A stretch of DNA of 64,000 nucleotides from Trypanosoma brucei gambiense DAL972 (GCF_000210295.1 NC_026738.1:124001-188000); one strand, 5' to 3'; positions 9,136 to 20,678 are shown, counted from the stretch's first letter. The notes: generated from the letters alone by a model not told the origin. A program made the numbers and translations.

Positions 9136-11913
9136 TTATTCCTTTTCATTTTGCGGTGCTGGCTGATGTTGATTATGCTGCTGTTGTTTCTCCAAATGTT
9201 GTTTCAGCAACTTTCGTTCCCTGTTTAACACGATAAGCTCCCGCCGCTCTCGCTTCGTCATGCGATTTCCCCGTGTCTCACTCGTGCAAACCGCTGCTGA
9301 GGTTTCAGGAAAATAAAGCGAGGGTGATGACTGCACCAATGATGGAGATGCTAACGCACCTCCCGCAACCTCTAATACCCCGGGCACCGATGAGCATATT
9401 TCACCACCACCATCCTCCTTATTTTCATCCTTCCGCACATCGCACTTATTTCCTCCAGTTATTCCCATATCCAACTGTGCTGAGTGAAACCGCTGCGACG
9501 CCACACGTTTTCGCATAAGCTTCTCTCGGTAATGCATGTACGCTTCATTATCCGGAAGTTCCGTCTGGTCCATCAACTCTCTCAAGTCAGGGACTCCACT
9601 TGAGCCCATGCACATTTCCCGAACCGGCCTGACAGCAGGTGGGGGATGCGTCTTCACAAAGACAAGCAAACGGCGTACAATTTTTAAGGAAACGCGCTGC
9701 GGGATATTGTATAACAACTGAAGCGAAGGGTGAGATGGAAGCTCCTCGCTGCAGTAATGTACACTACTACTTGGATACCATAACACGAGACGGCCTCCCA
9801 TTACCAGAGCCTCCGCAGCAAATAACATGAGATCCAGCACAATGTCACTGACGGCGTAGGAGGTTGATGGCGTCTCAACTGCTGTGGTTTTGGCTGACCT
9901 TGCATCATCATTCATTTGATTCTCACATCCTTCATCATCGCGTCCCTCGCCACAGGTGTCTCTAGCGTTAGAAGTATTTTTCACGGGGAGTTCAGTATTC
10001 AAAGAGATTGGCGTTTCGTTCAACACCTTCCCCATCGATTGCTGCCCACTACCATCTTCACTAATTTCACGCAGCCTGTGAGCATTTCCTCCGCTGCCTT
10101 TATTTCCCTCATCATTATGTGATGCCACCGCCACACGCCCTCGTCCCTCGTTATCACCCGTACTCATCGCCACAGTATTCGTTTGCTTCGGTGCTGCACT
10201 TTTACGTGGCTCACGTATACCGTACGGAGGATCCGTTACGATGGCGTCAAGAAACCCCTCGCACAAGCGCGCTTCACTCACGGCTGCCATGCCCAACCCG
10301 TCACTGACGTTGTTGCTTGCGTCATTGCTGCCATCACGGCTAACATCATTCGTAACATTACTGATGCATGGACCGTTAGCAGTGCTCCCAAAACCCTCGA
10401 AATTCGCGGCAACATTTTTAAGAGAGCCGCCACGTCCCCAACCCCTCAGGCGTAGAGTCTTTTCCCATAGTGCAAAATTCATCCGCACCCGTTCTGGTGG
10501 ATTCAAACCGTAAATCTTAAAATTCGTCCTAACGGTGGGACCCTCAAGTGCCTCCTCCAGTGGAACACCGGCACGTTGAAGAGCCTCCTCCCCTAAAGCT
10601 CGCACTGCTGCAGCCCGCTGTTGTCGTTGTTGTGCACTCCGCAACCCCCGTTGGGTTCCCCGCTGCATTGCCCTACCGTCCACATCACCAGCGAATGTTA
10701 CGGCACCGTAGTGGGCCGCCGCCACCAAAACACCGCATGTCCCGGCGAAGGGGTCGAATACAAAACTACCACGGCGAACGCACGCAAGATGAGCCATTAC
10801 AAAAGCAGGCTCAGGTGGCATAGAAGTGGTCCCAATATAAGGCCGGCACTGAAGGCTGTAGCGGGTGAGAAGACCCTGACGGGAAGATCCAACAACAAAA
10901 GTGCCACAGAGAACCCGCTGGACGGGACCCGACGGACTCCACCCGGCCTTAGCTCCCGGTGGTGCGTTTTCCACCGCATGCTCCAAAATCAAAAAAATGT
11001 CTTCACAAGGAAGCCCGCTTTCCCTGACCTCCTCGTCCTTCTCACTTTTCTGTTTCTTACAGCCACAAGTGGCGCTAAGTGATATTCCAATAGCATCAGC
11101 CAAACGAATAGCGAGGGCGTCCTTCTCCTCAGCAGAGTAGTGGCGTCCCACCGTTTCCACACGCACAGAAACGGCATCTCTTTTGTCGGCACCATGACCT
11201 TTGGTGTCAGAAGCGTTGATGTTGGTATCGGAGCCTCTCCTTCCCATTTCCTCCCCCTCTTTTACCTTATGCGGTATCGATACCTGACTAACTTGATACA
11301 ACTGCTTCAGTAACGGGGGCCCTACCAACGAGTCGCGATTATACACACAGCGGCTACATTCCCCTACACCGTTGCACCCAGCACGTGTAGAATAACAACT
11401 CAAAACAGTCTTATCGGCAAAGGCGGTGGCGCTATCACTACCATCGTTGCCGCTCATATTGGAAGCAGGGTTGTTATCGCATTTGGCTCCACCCGAACCA
11501 TGTGCAACTTTACTGCCACCAGCACGACCATCGGCAGCGTCAGCGGCACCGCATACCCCATGAACACAGTTCTTGTGAATGTTCAACTGATCAGAAGTGT
11601 GCTCGAAAGCAGTGATGGAAACATTACGGCAGTGACTCTCACAGACGAGTAGCAACCCTTCCATTGTGGCAGCCGCCGCGATGAGTTGATAAATTGCTCT
11701 CACCAGCATGCAGCGAGCGGCTACGCCACGGACAACATCCACCGATGCGGCCTCAAAAACACAAAATAGTGAAAGTGTTGAATCTGCGTGGAGCCATGGA
11801 GGACGGTGGAGAAGTTCAATGGTCTCCCCAAGCGCTGAAGCCGCGGACTGAAGTTCAGCTACACAAAACGGTGTAAGAGTTGGGGAACAAGCAAACCAAC
11901 AAAAAAATAACAT
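9136..11913 (-). CDS. TRM11: tRNA (guanosine-N2)-methyltransferase catalytic subunit, TRM11-like (925 aa)
   Basis: The Trm11 family, with Trm112, makes N2-methylguanosine at position 10 of tRNAs. The N-terminus fits the family start (MLFFCWFACSPTLTPF followed by AELQS), which supports the ATG at 11913. Later come CRPYIGTTSMPPEPA (about 356-370), the SAM-binding motif I FDPFAGTCG (about 386-394), an acidic loop GDVDG (409-413) and the catalytic motif TDPPYGIRE (560-568). These match Trm11 in order and wording. The protein is roughly twice the family length (yeast about 430 residues). The extra length is in low-complexity insertions at about 120-250, 500-550 (Asn/Ser/Asp-rich) and 570-660, plus a long tail with a KRERRELIVLNRERKLLKQH helix near the end. 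Insertions avoid the motif cores, so activity is plausible. The tail is not explained by the family. Confidence 0.9.
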   Translation of the reverse strand: MLFFCWFACSPTLTPFCVAELQSAASALGETIELLHRPPWLHADSTLSLFCVFEAASVDVVRGVAARCMLVRAIYQLIAAAATMEGLLLVCESHCRNVSITAFEHTSDQLNIHKNCVHGVCGAADAADGRAGGSKVAHGSGGAKCDNNPASNMSGNDGSDSATAFADKTVLSCYSTRAGCNGVGECSRCVYNRDSLVGPPLLKQLYQVSQVSIPHKVKEGEEMGRRGSDTNINASDTKGHGADKRDAVSVRVETVGRHYSAEEKDALAIRLADAIGISLSATCGCKKQKSEKDEEVRESGLPCEDIFLILEHAVENAPPGAKAGWSPSGPVQRVLCGTFVVGSSRQGLLTRYSLQCRPYIGTTSMPPEPAFVMAHLACVRRGSFVFDPFAGTCGVLVAAAHYGAVTFAGDVDGRAMQRGTQRGLRSAQQRQQRAAAVRALGEEALQRAGVPLEEALEGPTVRTNFKIYGLNPPERVRMNFALWEKTLRLRGWGRGGSLKNVAANFEGFGSTANGPCISNVTNDVSRDGSNDASNNVSDGLGMAAVSEARLCEGFLDAIVTDPPYGIREPRKSAAPKQTNTVAMSTGDNEGRGRVAVASHNDEGNKGSGGNAHRLREISEDGSGQQSMGKVLNETPISLNTELPVKNTSNARDTCGEGRDDEGCENQMNDDARSAKTTAVETPSTSYAVSDIVLDLMLFAAEALVMGGRLVLWYPSSSVHYCSEELPSHPSLQLLYNIPQRVSLKIVRRLLVFVKTHPPPAVRPVREMCMGSSGVPDLRELMDQTELPDNEAYMHYREKLMRKRVASQRFHSAQLDMGITGGNKCDVRKDENKEDGGGEICSSVPGVLEVAGGALASPSLVQSSPSLYFPETSAAVCTSETRGNRMTKRERRELIVLNRERKLLKQHLEKQQQHNQHQPAPQNEKE

Positions 11914-13320
11914 TGTATGTCACCGTCATGTGATGAGCGATTGCGTATCCGCGGCTTTCCTGGTGAACACACGCTCGAGAGTTAGCGCGCGCCTCCAACT
12001 CGCTGTAGGTCGTCGGTGCCTCAGCACAGTGCAGCTCGTCTTTCTTTTTTTTTTATGAAATCCACGATACCTCCCCACAGTTCGTTTGTAAACGATAACT
12101 TTTCTCTTTTATGTGGTTTCGCTTCACTGCCTGCTATTTCTCCTCCGCTTACACGTTTCTGCTAAATATCACAACACTGAAACATAGAAGCACAGTATTA
12201 CAGACAGTGTGGAAAAAAATAAGAAGCAAAGGGCCATGTCTGAAACGACAAGTAACGCAGGGTTGGGAAGGGAATATTAAAGGGTAAACGTATACACCGG
12301 TATGAGTGTGTTTTGGTGTTGTGTGTTTGGACGCGGAGACAATAGCAGTGGCGAGAAGAGAAAAAAAAAGCGATGGAAGGGGGTTTTGATAAAGTATACG
12401 CCATTCCAACACACATGCACAAAAAAGAAAAAAAAATGGCGGCCCCACAGGGAAGGATGCCTGTGTGAATCTGCCTGTCTATTTGTTGCTAGTGTTTTAA
12501 GAGGATAAATAAAGGCGTCACCACTCCACGGATGGGCGTAGAAAACACGAAATAGTTTCTCCCCTCATCATTTACATGAACTTGTACATATATCACACCA
12601 AATGCACAACAACGCAGACAAATATCTTCCCCTTTCATCCCGCACACGCTTCACACTCCCAACTCCAAAAGACTACCAATACAAGTTTTTAACCATATCT
12701 TTCCTCTTATGCAGCCTCCCCAACACAGGCGGCAACGTACATACGTGTGCAAAATGAAGATTTAATAAAACTATCACCCTTGACTTTATTGTACATTTGA
12801 TTTTCGGACTTTCTGTCCTCTTTCGGTCTCTCCATCTTTACATTTGCCATCCCCATTGTGTTACGGACGCGCTTACCCAGCTTAGCACATCCGAGGTGTT
12901 CGGCTGAGCCATGTGTAGCCATGGCCATACATCCCCTTCTGATACACCCTCAAATTTGCAAAAAAAAAAAAAAAAAACCTGCTCTCCCTCTCTCCTTCTT
13001 CTCCCTATCATCAACATTTATCTTAAACAAATCATTGCCTCTAATGAATCTCTACTACTCACCACGGGTGCGTGCAGGAGGAAAATAAAAAATGGAGGTC
13101 ATGATTGTTGCTAGCATATCATGGAACTGCAGTTCAGCACCTTTGAAGGGATTTTCGTAGCTGCCCTTCTCACCGCGCACCGTCCAGCAGCGCAGTTAAT
13201 CTTACGGAAGCAACGCGCAAAAGGCCCCTCACCCAGACGCCCGCTCCAGTTGCCTCTAATCCCTTTTGTTCCTTTTCTCCATCTTTGGATGCTGCATTGT
13301 TCTCTCTCTTCATAATTCTT
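11914..13320. other. Intergenic spacer upstream of TRM11-like gene
   Basis: About 1.4 kb between the DRC7-like stop (13321) and the TRM11-like start. No gene is supported. A 73-codon minus-strand frame at 12707-12928 has no recognised similarity and lies where the DRC7-like 3' UTR is expected. Poly-A runs occur at about 12427 and 12960-12976. Confidence 0.6.
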
Positions 13321-16300
13321 CTATAGCTGAACTGAATACTTGTCGGTCTGCGGAGTTGGGTTGTTCTTGTACAACGCCGAAAGCCTTGGATCGTCGGCGA
13401 GCTTCTGCGCTAACTTGGCGTACCTCTCGCTTGCACGATCAATATGCTTCACGAGTAGCTCGTCTAGTGTTTTCATGCGCCATGTGGCCTCCTTGCAGTA
13501 TTGGGCAAACTCCTTCGCATCCCGTGCAACTTCACCACTGGTGGTTACAGCAACTGCAGCACTTGTGCTTGCAAGGGCATTCGCAGTGATTGTGCAGGAT
13601 GCACCCATGACGCTTGGTATCCCTGTAACTGCCTCCCCTAATGCACCCCCACCTGTAGCAGCAAGGGCCACAGAATCTGATATGTCCTTCTGCTCTGCAG
13701 CTCCAAGTACTCCCTGGATGCTGCACGTCTCCACCCCTGAAGCCTTCACGGTGGACTCCACACCCGCCACAGCCGCATCAACGTTGCTCTGATAGTTGGC
13801 CTGACGACGAGTGAGCTCCTCCCTTTCCTCATCCATCTGTTTTTGTATAATACGACCGCGATGGATAAGGCGCTCCTTCAACTCACGTAGGGCCTCATCT
13901 CGTACTCGGCGCGCTTGGTCCATGGTGAGGGCAACATTCATGTAGTCACCACTGAATGTGGTGGGGAGGTCAAGCTTCGCGATGTATGGCGCAAGGTAAT
14001 CGCAGCGTGCCTCCTCACGCAGAGCCTCTTCAGCAAGTCGGCGTCTACGCTCCGCTTCAGTCTCACGAGGACGGTTGCGAAGCGTGTCAAAGACGGAGAC
14101 AACAGCGGGAACGCGGCGCTGTCTTTCGTTTGCCAGAGCGACACGCTTTGAGGGACAAAGTCCGGGCAGCAAATACTCTTGATTCTGCGCCTGCGATCTC
14201 TGCTCGGCGACGGGTGTCAGTTGAGCACCAGCGAGGCCTCCCAGTTCGACCGATGACCGCTTAGCAGCTTCCGCTTCGTCAGGACCTGCAACCGGACCCG
14301 ATGGCTCACGTGTGGACTCCACAATGGCATTGCATTCCGCCAACGAGGCCCGTACACGCCCTTGACACATCGTGACCCACCACCGCAGTCGGTTGCGCTC
14401 ATTACACTGTTCCATATCCGATGGGGGTGTCGTGTTTGGCATCATAACGATGATAGATGGCAACGTACCTGAAACGCTCCCTTTCGGCCCCGCCACGGCG
14501 CTGAGAAGGCATTCCTCACCAGGGTCAGTTTTGGGGTACATGCGATAGGGACGGATGATACTCCCCGGCCGGTAATGGAAATAAACCCACATTTCACCAC
14601 CCTCAGACAGCGACCCCACACTGCCAGTAGACGGACCTGCGCACACCGGTGACAATGCAGCCGACGCGACAAGCTGTGGATGCATTGTGCCTGTAGCAGC
14701 ACGTGCAGCGGCTACCGCAGCAGGGCGCACAAAGACGTATTTGGCCACATCGTCGTCAGGGGGGATGGTCTCATTGCGATGATACTTCTCACTCATTCGG
14801 ATGGGTTCCGCACGTTGCTTGTCATCCGCACCCCGCACGCTCCCCTTAGTAGAGGGGGAACTTCCAACTTGTTGCGAATTGGTGTGGGACAAGTTGTATC
14901 CCATGTTGAGTGCAGCCACATTATCGAAGGTGGCACTTCGGTACCATAACCGGTCATCGCGCCCTCTGTAAAACTCCTTCACCTTGCGAAGGGCGCGACT
15001 CTCGTAGAAAAACTCCTGTCTCCGCCACAAGCCATCGTTACGGGCATCCCAGTAAAAGGTCATAGTTCGCTGCACACCTGGCTCGTACGTAAGTAACCGC
15101 AGCCCCCCTACTGAAGTCTGCAACATTCTGCCACGTTCGAACCACTCTTGCATCAGGCGGAAGTTACCACTTTGTACCACAACATCAACCAACGGGATGA
15201 GCTGGCTATTGGAATTCGACACGGTCCGTTCCCTCATAAAGGCACCACTGCTAAAGCTCCGGTGTCGCACAAAACTCCGACGCTTACCCACATTCGTCTC
15301 CCGAAATTCGTCGTCTAATGCGCTCGTCACTATATTTCTCCTCAAACCCGCCCTTTGCTGAGCCCCGCTCGAGTAATCGTAATCCGTGTCGTACGGTTCT
15401 TTTCCCTCTCCCTCCGCTGCCGGAAGTGCAACTAAACCTTCACCTCCAGACGCAGCGGCAGCACCACTCCTAAAGTCACTCACACTGTTCGTCCGCCTCA
15501 TGAATGCGGATGCCGTGGGGTACACCGACCGGCGGCGCAGTTTATCCGCACGATGCTCAAAAAGCAGATGTATTTGTGCCTGACTGGGATATTGCGTATC
15601 CGGCAAATAGACCTCAAGCACACGATGGTCAGGCATTAGATACGCGGCGTAGCGAAACACATCTGCATTGACATAGCGAGTGAATTTCATACCACCTGGA
15701 TAACGACTTTCATACTGGGCCCGGTTCAATGTTAATTCTTCCACCCACGAAGCACAACAAAAGTGGACCGCACGGTCTCGCGTAGTTTGCATGAGATGCG
15801 TCAGTCCTCCTGCCAAAGTGGAAAATCCCCCGCTAAATGTGCTACCGGGATGCTGTGCTGGAGATCCCTCATCATTGTAGCGCCGCCTCATGCCTGCCGA
15901 GTTACCCAACCCTCGGCTTCCATATACTGCTGATGGGCTAGCGCTTAAAACGCCGCCTCCGCTCCCAGGAGTGGCCCCCAAGTGCACTTGGCCCCCAAGT
16001 GTACTGAGGGGAGTGCCAACGAAATTATGCGAGATGTTGCGCTCGTCCTCAACGTCCAGTTCAAAGAGAACCGCCTCCCATTGAGATGCATCCTGAAGAT
16101 CAGGCACCAGTGAACTGACAGCGGCGTCGGGGGTGAGGTTGACGAAATAGTTGTCACCACTGAAAACACCCTCAACACCCGTGTAAAAGCTATCGGCGTC
16201 ACCCGGCGCGATGAGGTCGCCCCGGGAAGGTTCGACGAATACGGGCTCACGTACGCTCTTGCGCCCACCAGGGAGAACAAGTACCCAACTGTGAAGCCGT

Positions 16301-17532
16301 CGAACAGGTGGGAAGTTGACTGACTCGCCTTTTGCAGGTCCCTTAACGGCGTCGTCCCCCCCTATTACAGATGCGGTATCAGCATTACCACACCTTGCCG
16401 GGTTGTTGAAAGCATTGAAGCTGGTGTTAGGACCACAAAGGGGGCTCGTAGCACCCACCACATTATTAGCCAAGGGGCTACAGAGGCTAACGCTGTTCGC
16501 GTAGCTCTCGCTGGCCCCCTGAACCCTTGATCCCGCAAAGGATGTGTTACTTCTCGTGTCTTTGTCGTCGTCCTGCTGATGGTGGTACTGGGAGTACATA
16601 TCAATCTCATCAGCAGGGCGGAGCACCAGGCGGTCCTTTACAAGTGCTGCATACTCCGCATCAACCATGTCACTGCCATCATCATCGGCATCAGAGTCCA
16701 CATAACAGCAGTAGTCATCCGTCACGGGAGCCTTTGTATTGGCATTATCCTCCCTTCCACCGGTGGTGCCAACCACGTTGCTGCAATACGTACTGTCTTT
16801 GTTGCTGGTCCTGCGCTTGCTTTTGCTCTTTCCGCTAGTCGAAAGCTCCCCATATTCATCTGTCCATTCCCGTTGTGAACTGTCATTCTCGCACACGGCG
16901 CGTTCAGCGTAGCCCACCACCACGTAGGCGTTGTACCCCACTCCCACAAGCAACGAAGTGAGGAGTATGCTCAGCTCGAAGCAATTGCCAATCTGCCACT
17001 GTAGCGTCGTGGCTGGGGAAACCACCACTTCAGGAAGCCTTTCCGTGTCTTCAAGTACCTCATACCGCATATACCCCGCAAGGAACCTCGCACACGAACT
17101 CACATCAAACAATTCATCAAAGGGGAAAATGGTGGGCCGAATGAAGGTGCATATCATCTTTCGGGTGCGACACTCATTCAACGGGGCAAGAAGCTGCGGC
17201 GCACGCTTAGGAAAATACTCATGAAAGTGAGATTGGAACCTCCTAGTAGCTTTGAAGATGCTCTCCTCTGCCGGACTAATCTCCGTGTAGGAGGGGGGAA
17301 AACCCTCCTTGCGAAGCCAGTGGGTGAGACGCTCCGCTCTCGTGGCCTCATAAGGAGCTGGTGACAAGGTTGCGGGCCCGGGTACCTTCTCTTCTCCTCC
17401 TTCTTCAGCATCAGTGGGAGTCGCAGTTCCCAAACCAACCTTTGCTGTGTTGGCGACGGCGCCACCTCTTCCTGGTGAAGTCCCGGGGACGCTTGCGGTC
17501 TTTCCGCCGATGCGGCGTATTGGTGGTAACAT
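13321..17532 (-). CDS. DRC7: DRC7/Lobo-like axonemal protein with transglutaminase-type domain (1403 aa)
   Basis: DRC7 (CCDC135, Drosophila lost boys) is a subunit of the nexin-dynein regulatory complex of motile flagella. The long frame begins at TTG (17541); the ATG at 17532 (MLPPIRRIGG) is used here. A papain/transglutaminase-like core is visible: IGNCFELSILLTSLLVGVGY with candidate Cys 184, then LHSWVLVLPG with candidate His 414 and VFVEPSRGD. Between Cys and His sits an insertion of about 200 low-complexity residues. Downstream, the segment with MKFTRY, YESRALRKVKEFYRGRDDRLWYRS and tandem Y/W-rich strands matches the DRC7 middle region, and the end is helical (QARRVRDEALRELKERL, YAKLAQKLADDPRLSALY). 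It is much longer than human DRC7 (about 870), mainly from insertions. Trypanosomes have one motile flagellum, so the role fits. Confidence 0.85.
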   Translation of the reverse strand: MLPPIRRIGGKTASVPGTSPGRGGAVANTAKVGLGTATPTDAEEGGEEKVPGPATLSPAPYEATRAERLTHWLRKEGFPPSYTEISPAEESIFKATRRFQSHFHEYFPKRAPQLLAPLNECRTRKMICTFIRPTIFPFDELFDVSSCARFLAGYMRYEVLEDTERLPEVVVSPATTLQWQIGNCFELSILLTSLLVGVGYNAYVVVGYAERAVCENDSSQREWTDEYGELSTSGKSKSKRRTSNKDSTYCSNVVGTTGGREDNANTKAPVTDDYCCYVDSDADDDGSDMVDAEYAALVKDRLVLRPADEIDMYSQYHHQQDDDKDTRSNTSFAGSRVQGASESYANSVSLCSPLANNVVGATSPLCGPNTSFNAFNNPARCGNADTASVIGGDDAVKGPAKGESVNFPPVRRLHSWVLVLPGGRKSVREPVFVEPSRGDLIAPGDADSFYTGVEGVFSGDNYFVNLTPDAAVSSLVPDLQDASQWEAVLFELDVEDERNISHNFVGTPLSTLGGQVHLGATPGSGGGVLSASPSAVYGSRGLGNSAGMRRRYNDEGSPAQHPGSTFSGGFSTLAGGLTHLMQTTRDRAVHFCCASWVEELTLNRAQYESRYPGGMKFTRYVNADVFRYAAYLMPDHRVLEVYLPDTQYPSQAQIHLLFEHRADKLRRRSVYPTASAFMRRTNSVSDFRSGAAAASGGEGLVALPAAEGEGKEPYDTDYDYSSGAQQRAGLRRNIVTSALDDEFRETNVGKRRSFVRHRSFSSGAFMRERTVSNSNSQLIPLVDVVVQSGNFRLMQEWFERGRMLQTSVGGLRLLTYEPGVQRTMTFYWDARNDGLWRRQEFFYESRALRKVKEFYRGRDDRLWYRSATFDNVAALNMGYNLSHTNSQQVGSSPSTKGSVRGADDKQRAEPIRMSEKYHRNETIPPDDDVAKYVFVRPAAVAAARAATGTMHPQLVASAALSPVCAGPSTGSVGSLSEGGEMWVYFHYRPGSIIRPYRMYPKTDPGEECLLSAVAGPKGSVSGTLPSIIVMMPNTTPPSDMEQCNERNRLRWWVTMCQGRVRASLAECNAIVESTREPSGPVAGPDEAEAAKRSSVELGGLAGAQLTPVAEQRSQAQNQEYLLPGLCPSKRVALANERQRRVPAVVSVFDTLRNRPRETEAERRRRLAEEALREEARCDYLAPYIAKLDLPTTFSGDYMNVALTMDQARRVRDEALRELKERLIHRGRIIQKQMDEEREELTRRQANYQSNVDAAVAGVESTVKASGVETCSIQGVLGAAEQKDISDSVALAATGGGALGEAVTGIPSVMGASCTITANALASTSAAVAVTTSGEVARDAKEFAQYCKEATWRMKTLDELLVKHIDRASERYAKLAQKLADDPRLSALYKNNPTPQTDKYSVQL

Positions 17533-19577
17533 CAACTTCAAACACCCCGCACTACCACCGCAGTGTAACGGATTGTATACACTACTGGCGTATGATAAAC
17601 AAAGTGAAGTTATCTACAAACTCGCGTACGTATATATATATATTTATATTTATATAAGTTCACTCGTCTGACGTCCCTACAAATGTGAATTTGGAGACTG
17701 GAAGGGGCGAAGGTAACCGCTCTATTTGGTCACACACTACCTATTTATTGTCAGTGGTGTTGGCGCTATTTTTCTCTCTTCCTTTTCTCCCTCTAATTAT
17801 ATTTCTACTCCCCGTACTTATTTATGTATTTGTGTTAATGCACACGGATTCCAGGGTAAAGTGCAGTGAAGGCACTAGCAACTGCTGCCACCATTATCAT
17901 CACAAAGAAGAAAAAGAGGTCAAAAAAAACAAAAAAAACATCAAAAAGAATAGAGGAGGAAAGAAAAAAAAAGTGAAGTGCGTATTAAAAAAAAAGTTTT
18001 GCGCCGCACACGTGGAGGAGCCAATTAAGGTGTGATGAATATTTCGATTACAGTCCGTACTGAACAGCGGCAACGGACACAACATAACGTTTTCAACCGC
18101 AGCCTATTGGCGGGAGTAGAGGTATACGGGACAAAAATAAGTGGAAAGGAGGAAAAGGGAAACAGAACGAGAATTCATGCTAACAACTGACTACAAAGAT
18201 ATGGTACACGCATGTGTTACAAATGGGGAGGCTAACAAACAGTAACCCGTACCACATACAACTTACACTACACGAATGGAAACACAAAATGAAGTAAAAG
18301 AAGGTGAAAGCGACAATGAGGAGCCTCCCCACCCTCATGCGCATACACACTTATCTCCCCTGAATCACTTTGCTCCCAATTACACGGCTGAACCACATCT
18401 CTTTGAAACACCTTCTGAGCACAGCCTTCCATCCATGAGAACATACAAATTATATGCATATGTGGTCATCATCGGAAGCTGCATTGCATCAGAAGGAGGA
18501 AATAATAATAATAATAATATCACCACCTATAATCATCATCTCTTTCCCCCTCCCTCAAACTCTTTCTCTGATCACGCAGTCAACTGAGCAACTGACTCAC
18601 GGGTCCTTCAACTCACTACATGCTTTCACTTGTCCATATTTCCCTCATGCGAAACATTTCAACTTCGATATTCAATTCCCTTCGAAACGGAACGGCCACA
18701 GGAACAGAAACAGGAAAAAAAAACGATAATGGTAACAATTATAATACCTCGTAATTTCACTCGTCTTCCTTGCATTTGATAAGCTCTACTTGACGTTTTT
18801 TTTTCCTTTTTCCCCTTTTTTTCCTCTTCTTTCTTGTTCCACAAACACACATACCCGTCCCCCACCCCTTAAGTTATTTTTTCATCTGTTCACACAGAGC
18901 CCCTTCACTTAACCGTGAACTAGTGAAAGGATGGGGAGAAGAATGAGGAAATACAACAGGAAAAAAAAAAAAGAAAATAGATTTTGTGGCCGATAATACT
19001 CCACTCGTTTTAAGTCACCTAACGCCCAAACAAAACACATATGCACGTGATTTCAAAAAGCGAAAATTTTTCTTGCTTTTTTTTTTGTGTGGGGAGGGGG
19101 GGGGGCCTCTCCCAACTTCAATCATTCCTTCAAACCGTCACCTTCAAAACTGTTTGAATGCGCCGTTTCGAAGCACCGGATGTAATCGCGGTAGCAATAA
19201 CAGAAGTGAAGAAACCCGAGTGATGAATCAGGAAAAAAAACAACAAAGGGACGAAAGTTTTTTTAAAAAAGAAAAAAAAACAAGAAGAAATGGCATCACA
19301 CAAACATATGCGTATATTAACAAATATGCAAATACGAAAAGCAATACTGCTCTGTCTCCCTTTTTTGACTTAAAATATTCGCTAATATTGCAACAATGAT
19401 CCCCTCCCCTCCTCTTCCTGTGGTACGTCAAATACTTCTCATTTCGGAACAAATACGCACCACACGACTGAAATTATCCCATCACCACCTGTGGTTACAA
19501 TTCAATAACCATTCACCAATTATAAATGCTACCGTCCGCAAGTAACACCAAACCATCTGTACATTTTACCCTTCACA
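17533..19577. other. Intergenic spacer, about 2 kb
   Basis: No gene is supported. It holds a TA-rich patch just upstream of the DRC7-like start (about 17630-17656), long plus-strand purine tracts (17905-17975 and 19250-19290) that read as polypyrimidine on the coding strand, and a G run near 19091-19106. Plus-strand frames here (for example 18986-19399) run against the transcription direction and have no recognisable domain. Confidence 0.65.
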
Positions 19578-19961
19578 TCACTTCAATGCTTCAGGCCTTG
19601 CAATAAGCACCGTTTCGTAATGGCTGCGGCAATACAAATCCCAATAGAAAAGTCCCCACGTCCAACATCCCACCGCCAATGCTGCGCAATACAACGGCGT
19701 AATGGTCAACAAATTCACAAAATGTGGAATGGCAAATAACCCGCCGAGGTCGAGCTTGCGGACGAGTTCATAATTCATGAAAGCGGCTTCATTTCTTGCG
19801 CCCACTTCTGCGCCTTTAGCACTGGCCTCATATGCATGAGAAGAGCGAACATGCGCATGCATCGGTTGCATGGATGTTTTTGGTTCCGTCACTGCCGCAG
19901 ATGAGAGACGTACCCGAGACGGAGCAGTTGCAGTGGCAAGTCGAATGATTGAGCGCTGCAT
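19578..19961 (-). CDS. Small predicted mitochondrial inner-membrane protein (127 aa)
   Basis: The ATG at 19961 opens a 127-residue frame. The N-terminus MQRSIIRLATATAPSRVRLS is basic, hydroxylated and free of acidic residues, as expected for a mitochondrial presequence. A single hydrophobic segment (about 83-110: VNLLTITPLYCAALAVGCWT followed by WGLFYWDLY) could span the membrane once, leaving a short C-terminal tail ETVLIARPEALK. A helical stretch precedes it (AEVGARNEAAFMNYELVRKL). Size and layout recall the many trypanosome-specific single-span subunits of respiratory complexes or ATP synthase, but I recognise no specific family, so the complex is unknown. Higher GC than the flanks and the correct strand support a real gene. 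Confidence 0.75.
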   Translation of the reverse strand: MQRSIIRLATATAPSRVRLSSAAVTEPKTSMQPMHAHVRSSHAYEASAKGAEVGARNEAAFMNYELVRKLDLGGLFAIPHFVNLLTITPLYCAALAVGCWTWGLFYWDLYCRSHYETVLIARPEALK

Positions 19962-20678
19962 AATTTTGAAATGGGGCTTTTTGGTTATTATATTTGATTT
20001 CTAAAACAAAAAAGTAAAAAAAAATAAGAAAATAAATGAGTTTTCTGAGCTGATTTATAAGTTGTGATTTTACTAACTACTGCTTTCTTTGAAAGTTACT
20101 TCCTATGTATTCGACCTCCTTCCTGTTGAGGAAATGATACAGTAAGATTGATTTGACGTTGTTTTTCTTCTTTTAAAAATAAAAAAAATAAAAACCAAAG
20201 CAAAACGAAGAAGGAGGGGGAAAAAAAAAGCAACATAAACAAGCAATAAATAACAAAACAAAGAGGGAAAACAGGAAGAGAAAAAGAACAATAAAAGGAA
20301 GTTAAGAAATAATATAATATGTTAACTGTTGTATGCACAGATGGGAATGGAAAAATACAAACAAACACTTCTATTTAAAAAATACACGCATTGATATGCC
20401 CATTTTTGAACGTCATTCGGCGCACTGGAAATGAAATGAATAAATATACGCGCGATTGCATATAGAAGCGCTCAAAGTGCTGCGCATACCACACAAAATA
20501 AAGTAAATTTACACGTTTGCGCTTCCCCTACAGAAGATATCGCACACGCCGCAAGAAAATGGAAGAGAGGTGCTTTTATAAAGTAACACGTAACTGCACT
20601 CTACGAGCGTAGTTGCTTGCTTATCATCCTAATCAATAAATAAATAAATGTATAAAATATATTTATGCTCATGTGGAC

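Noticed and set aside
12707..12928. A 73-codon minus-strand frame between DRC7-like and TRM11-like genes
   Set aside because: No domain or family resemblance; probably untranslated.
13321..17541. Reading the 1406-residue protein as a calpain
   Set aside because: The wording around Cys and the downstream Y/W-rich segment fit DRC7, and no calpain Asn or C2-like domain was seen.
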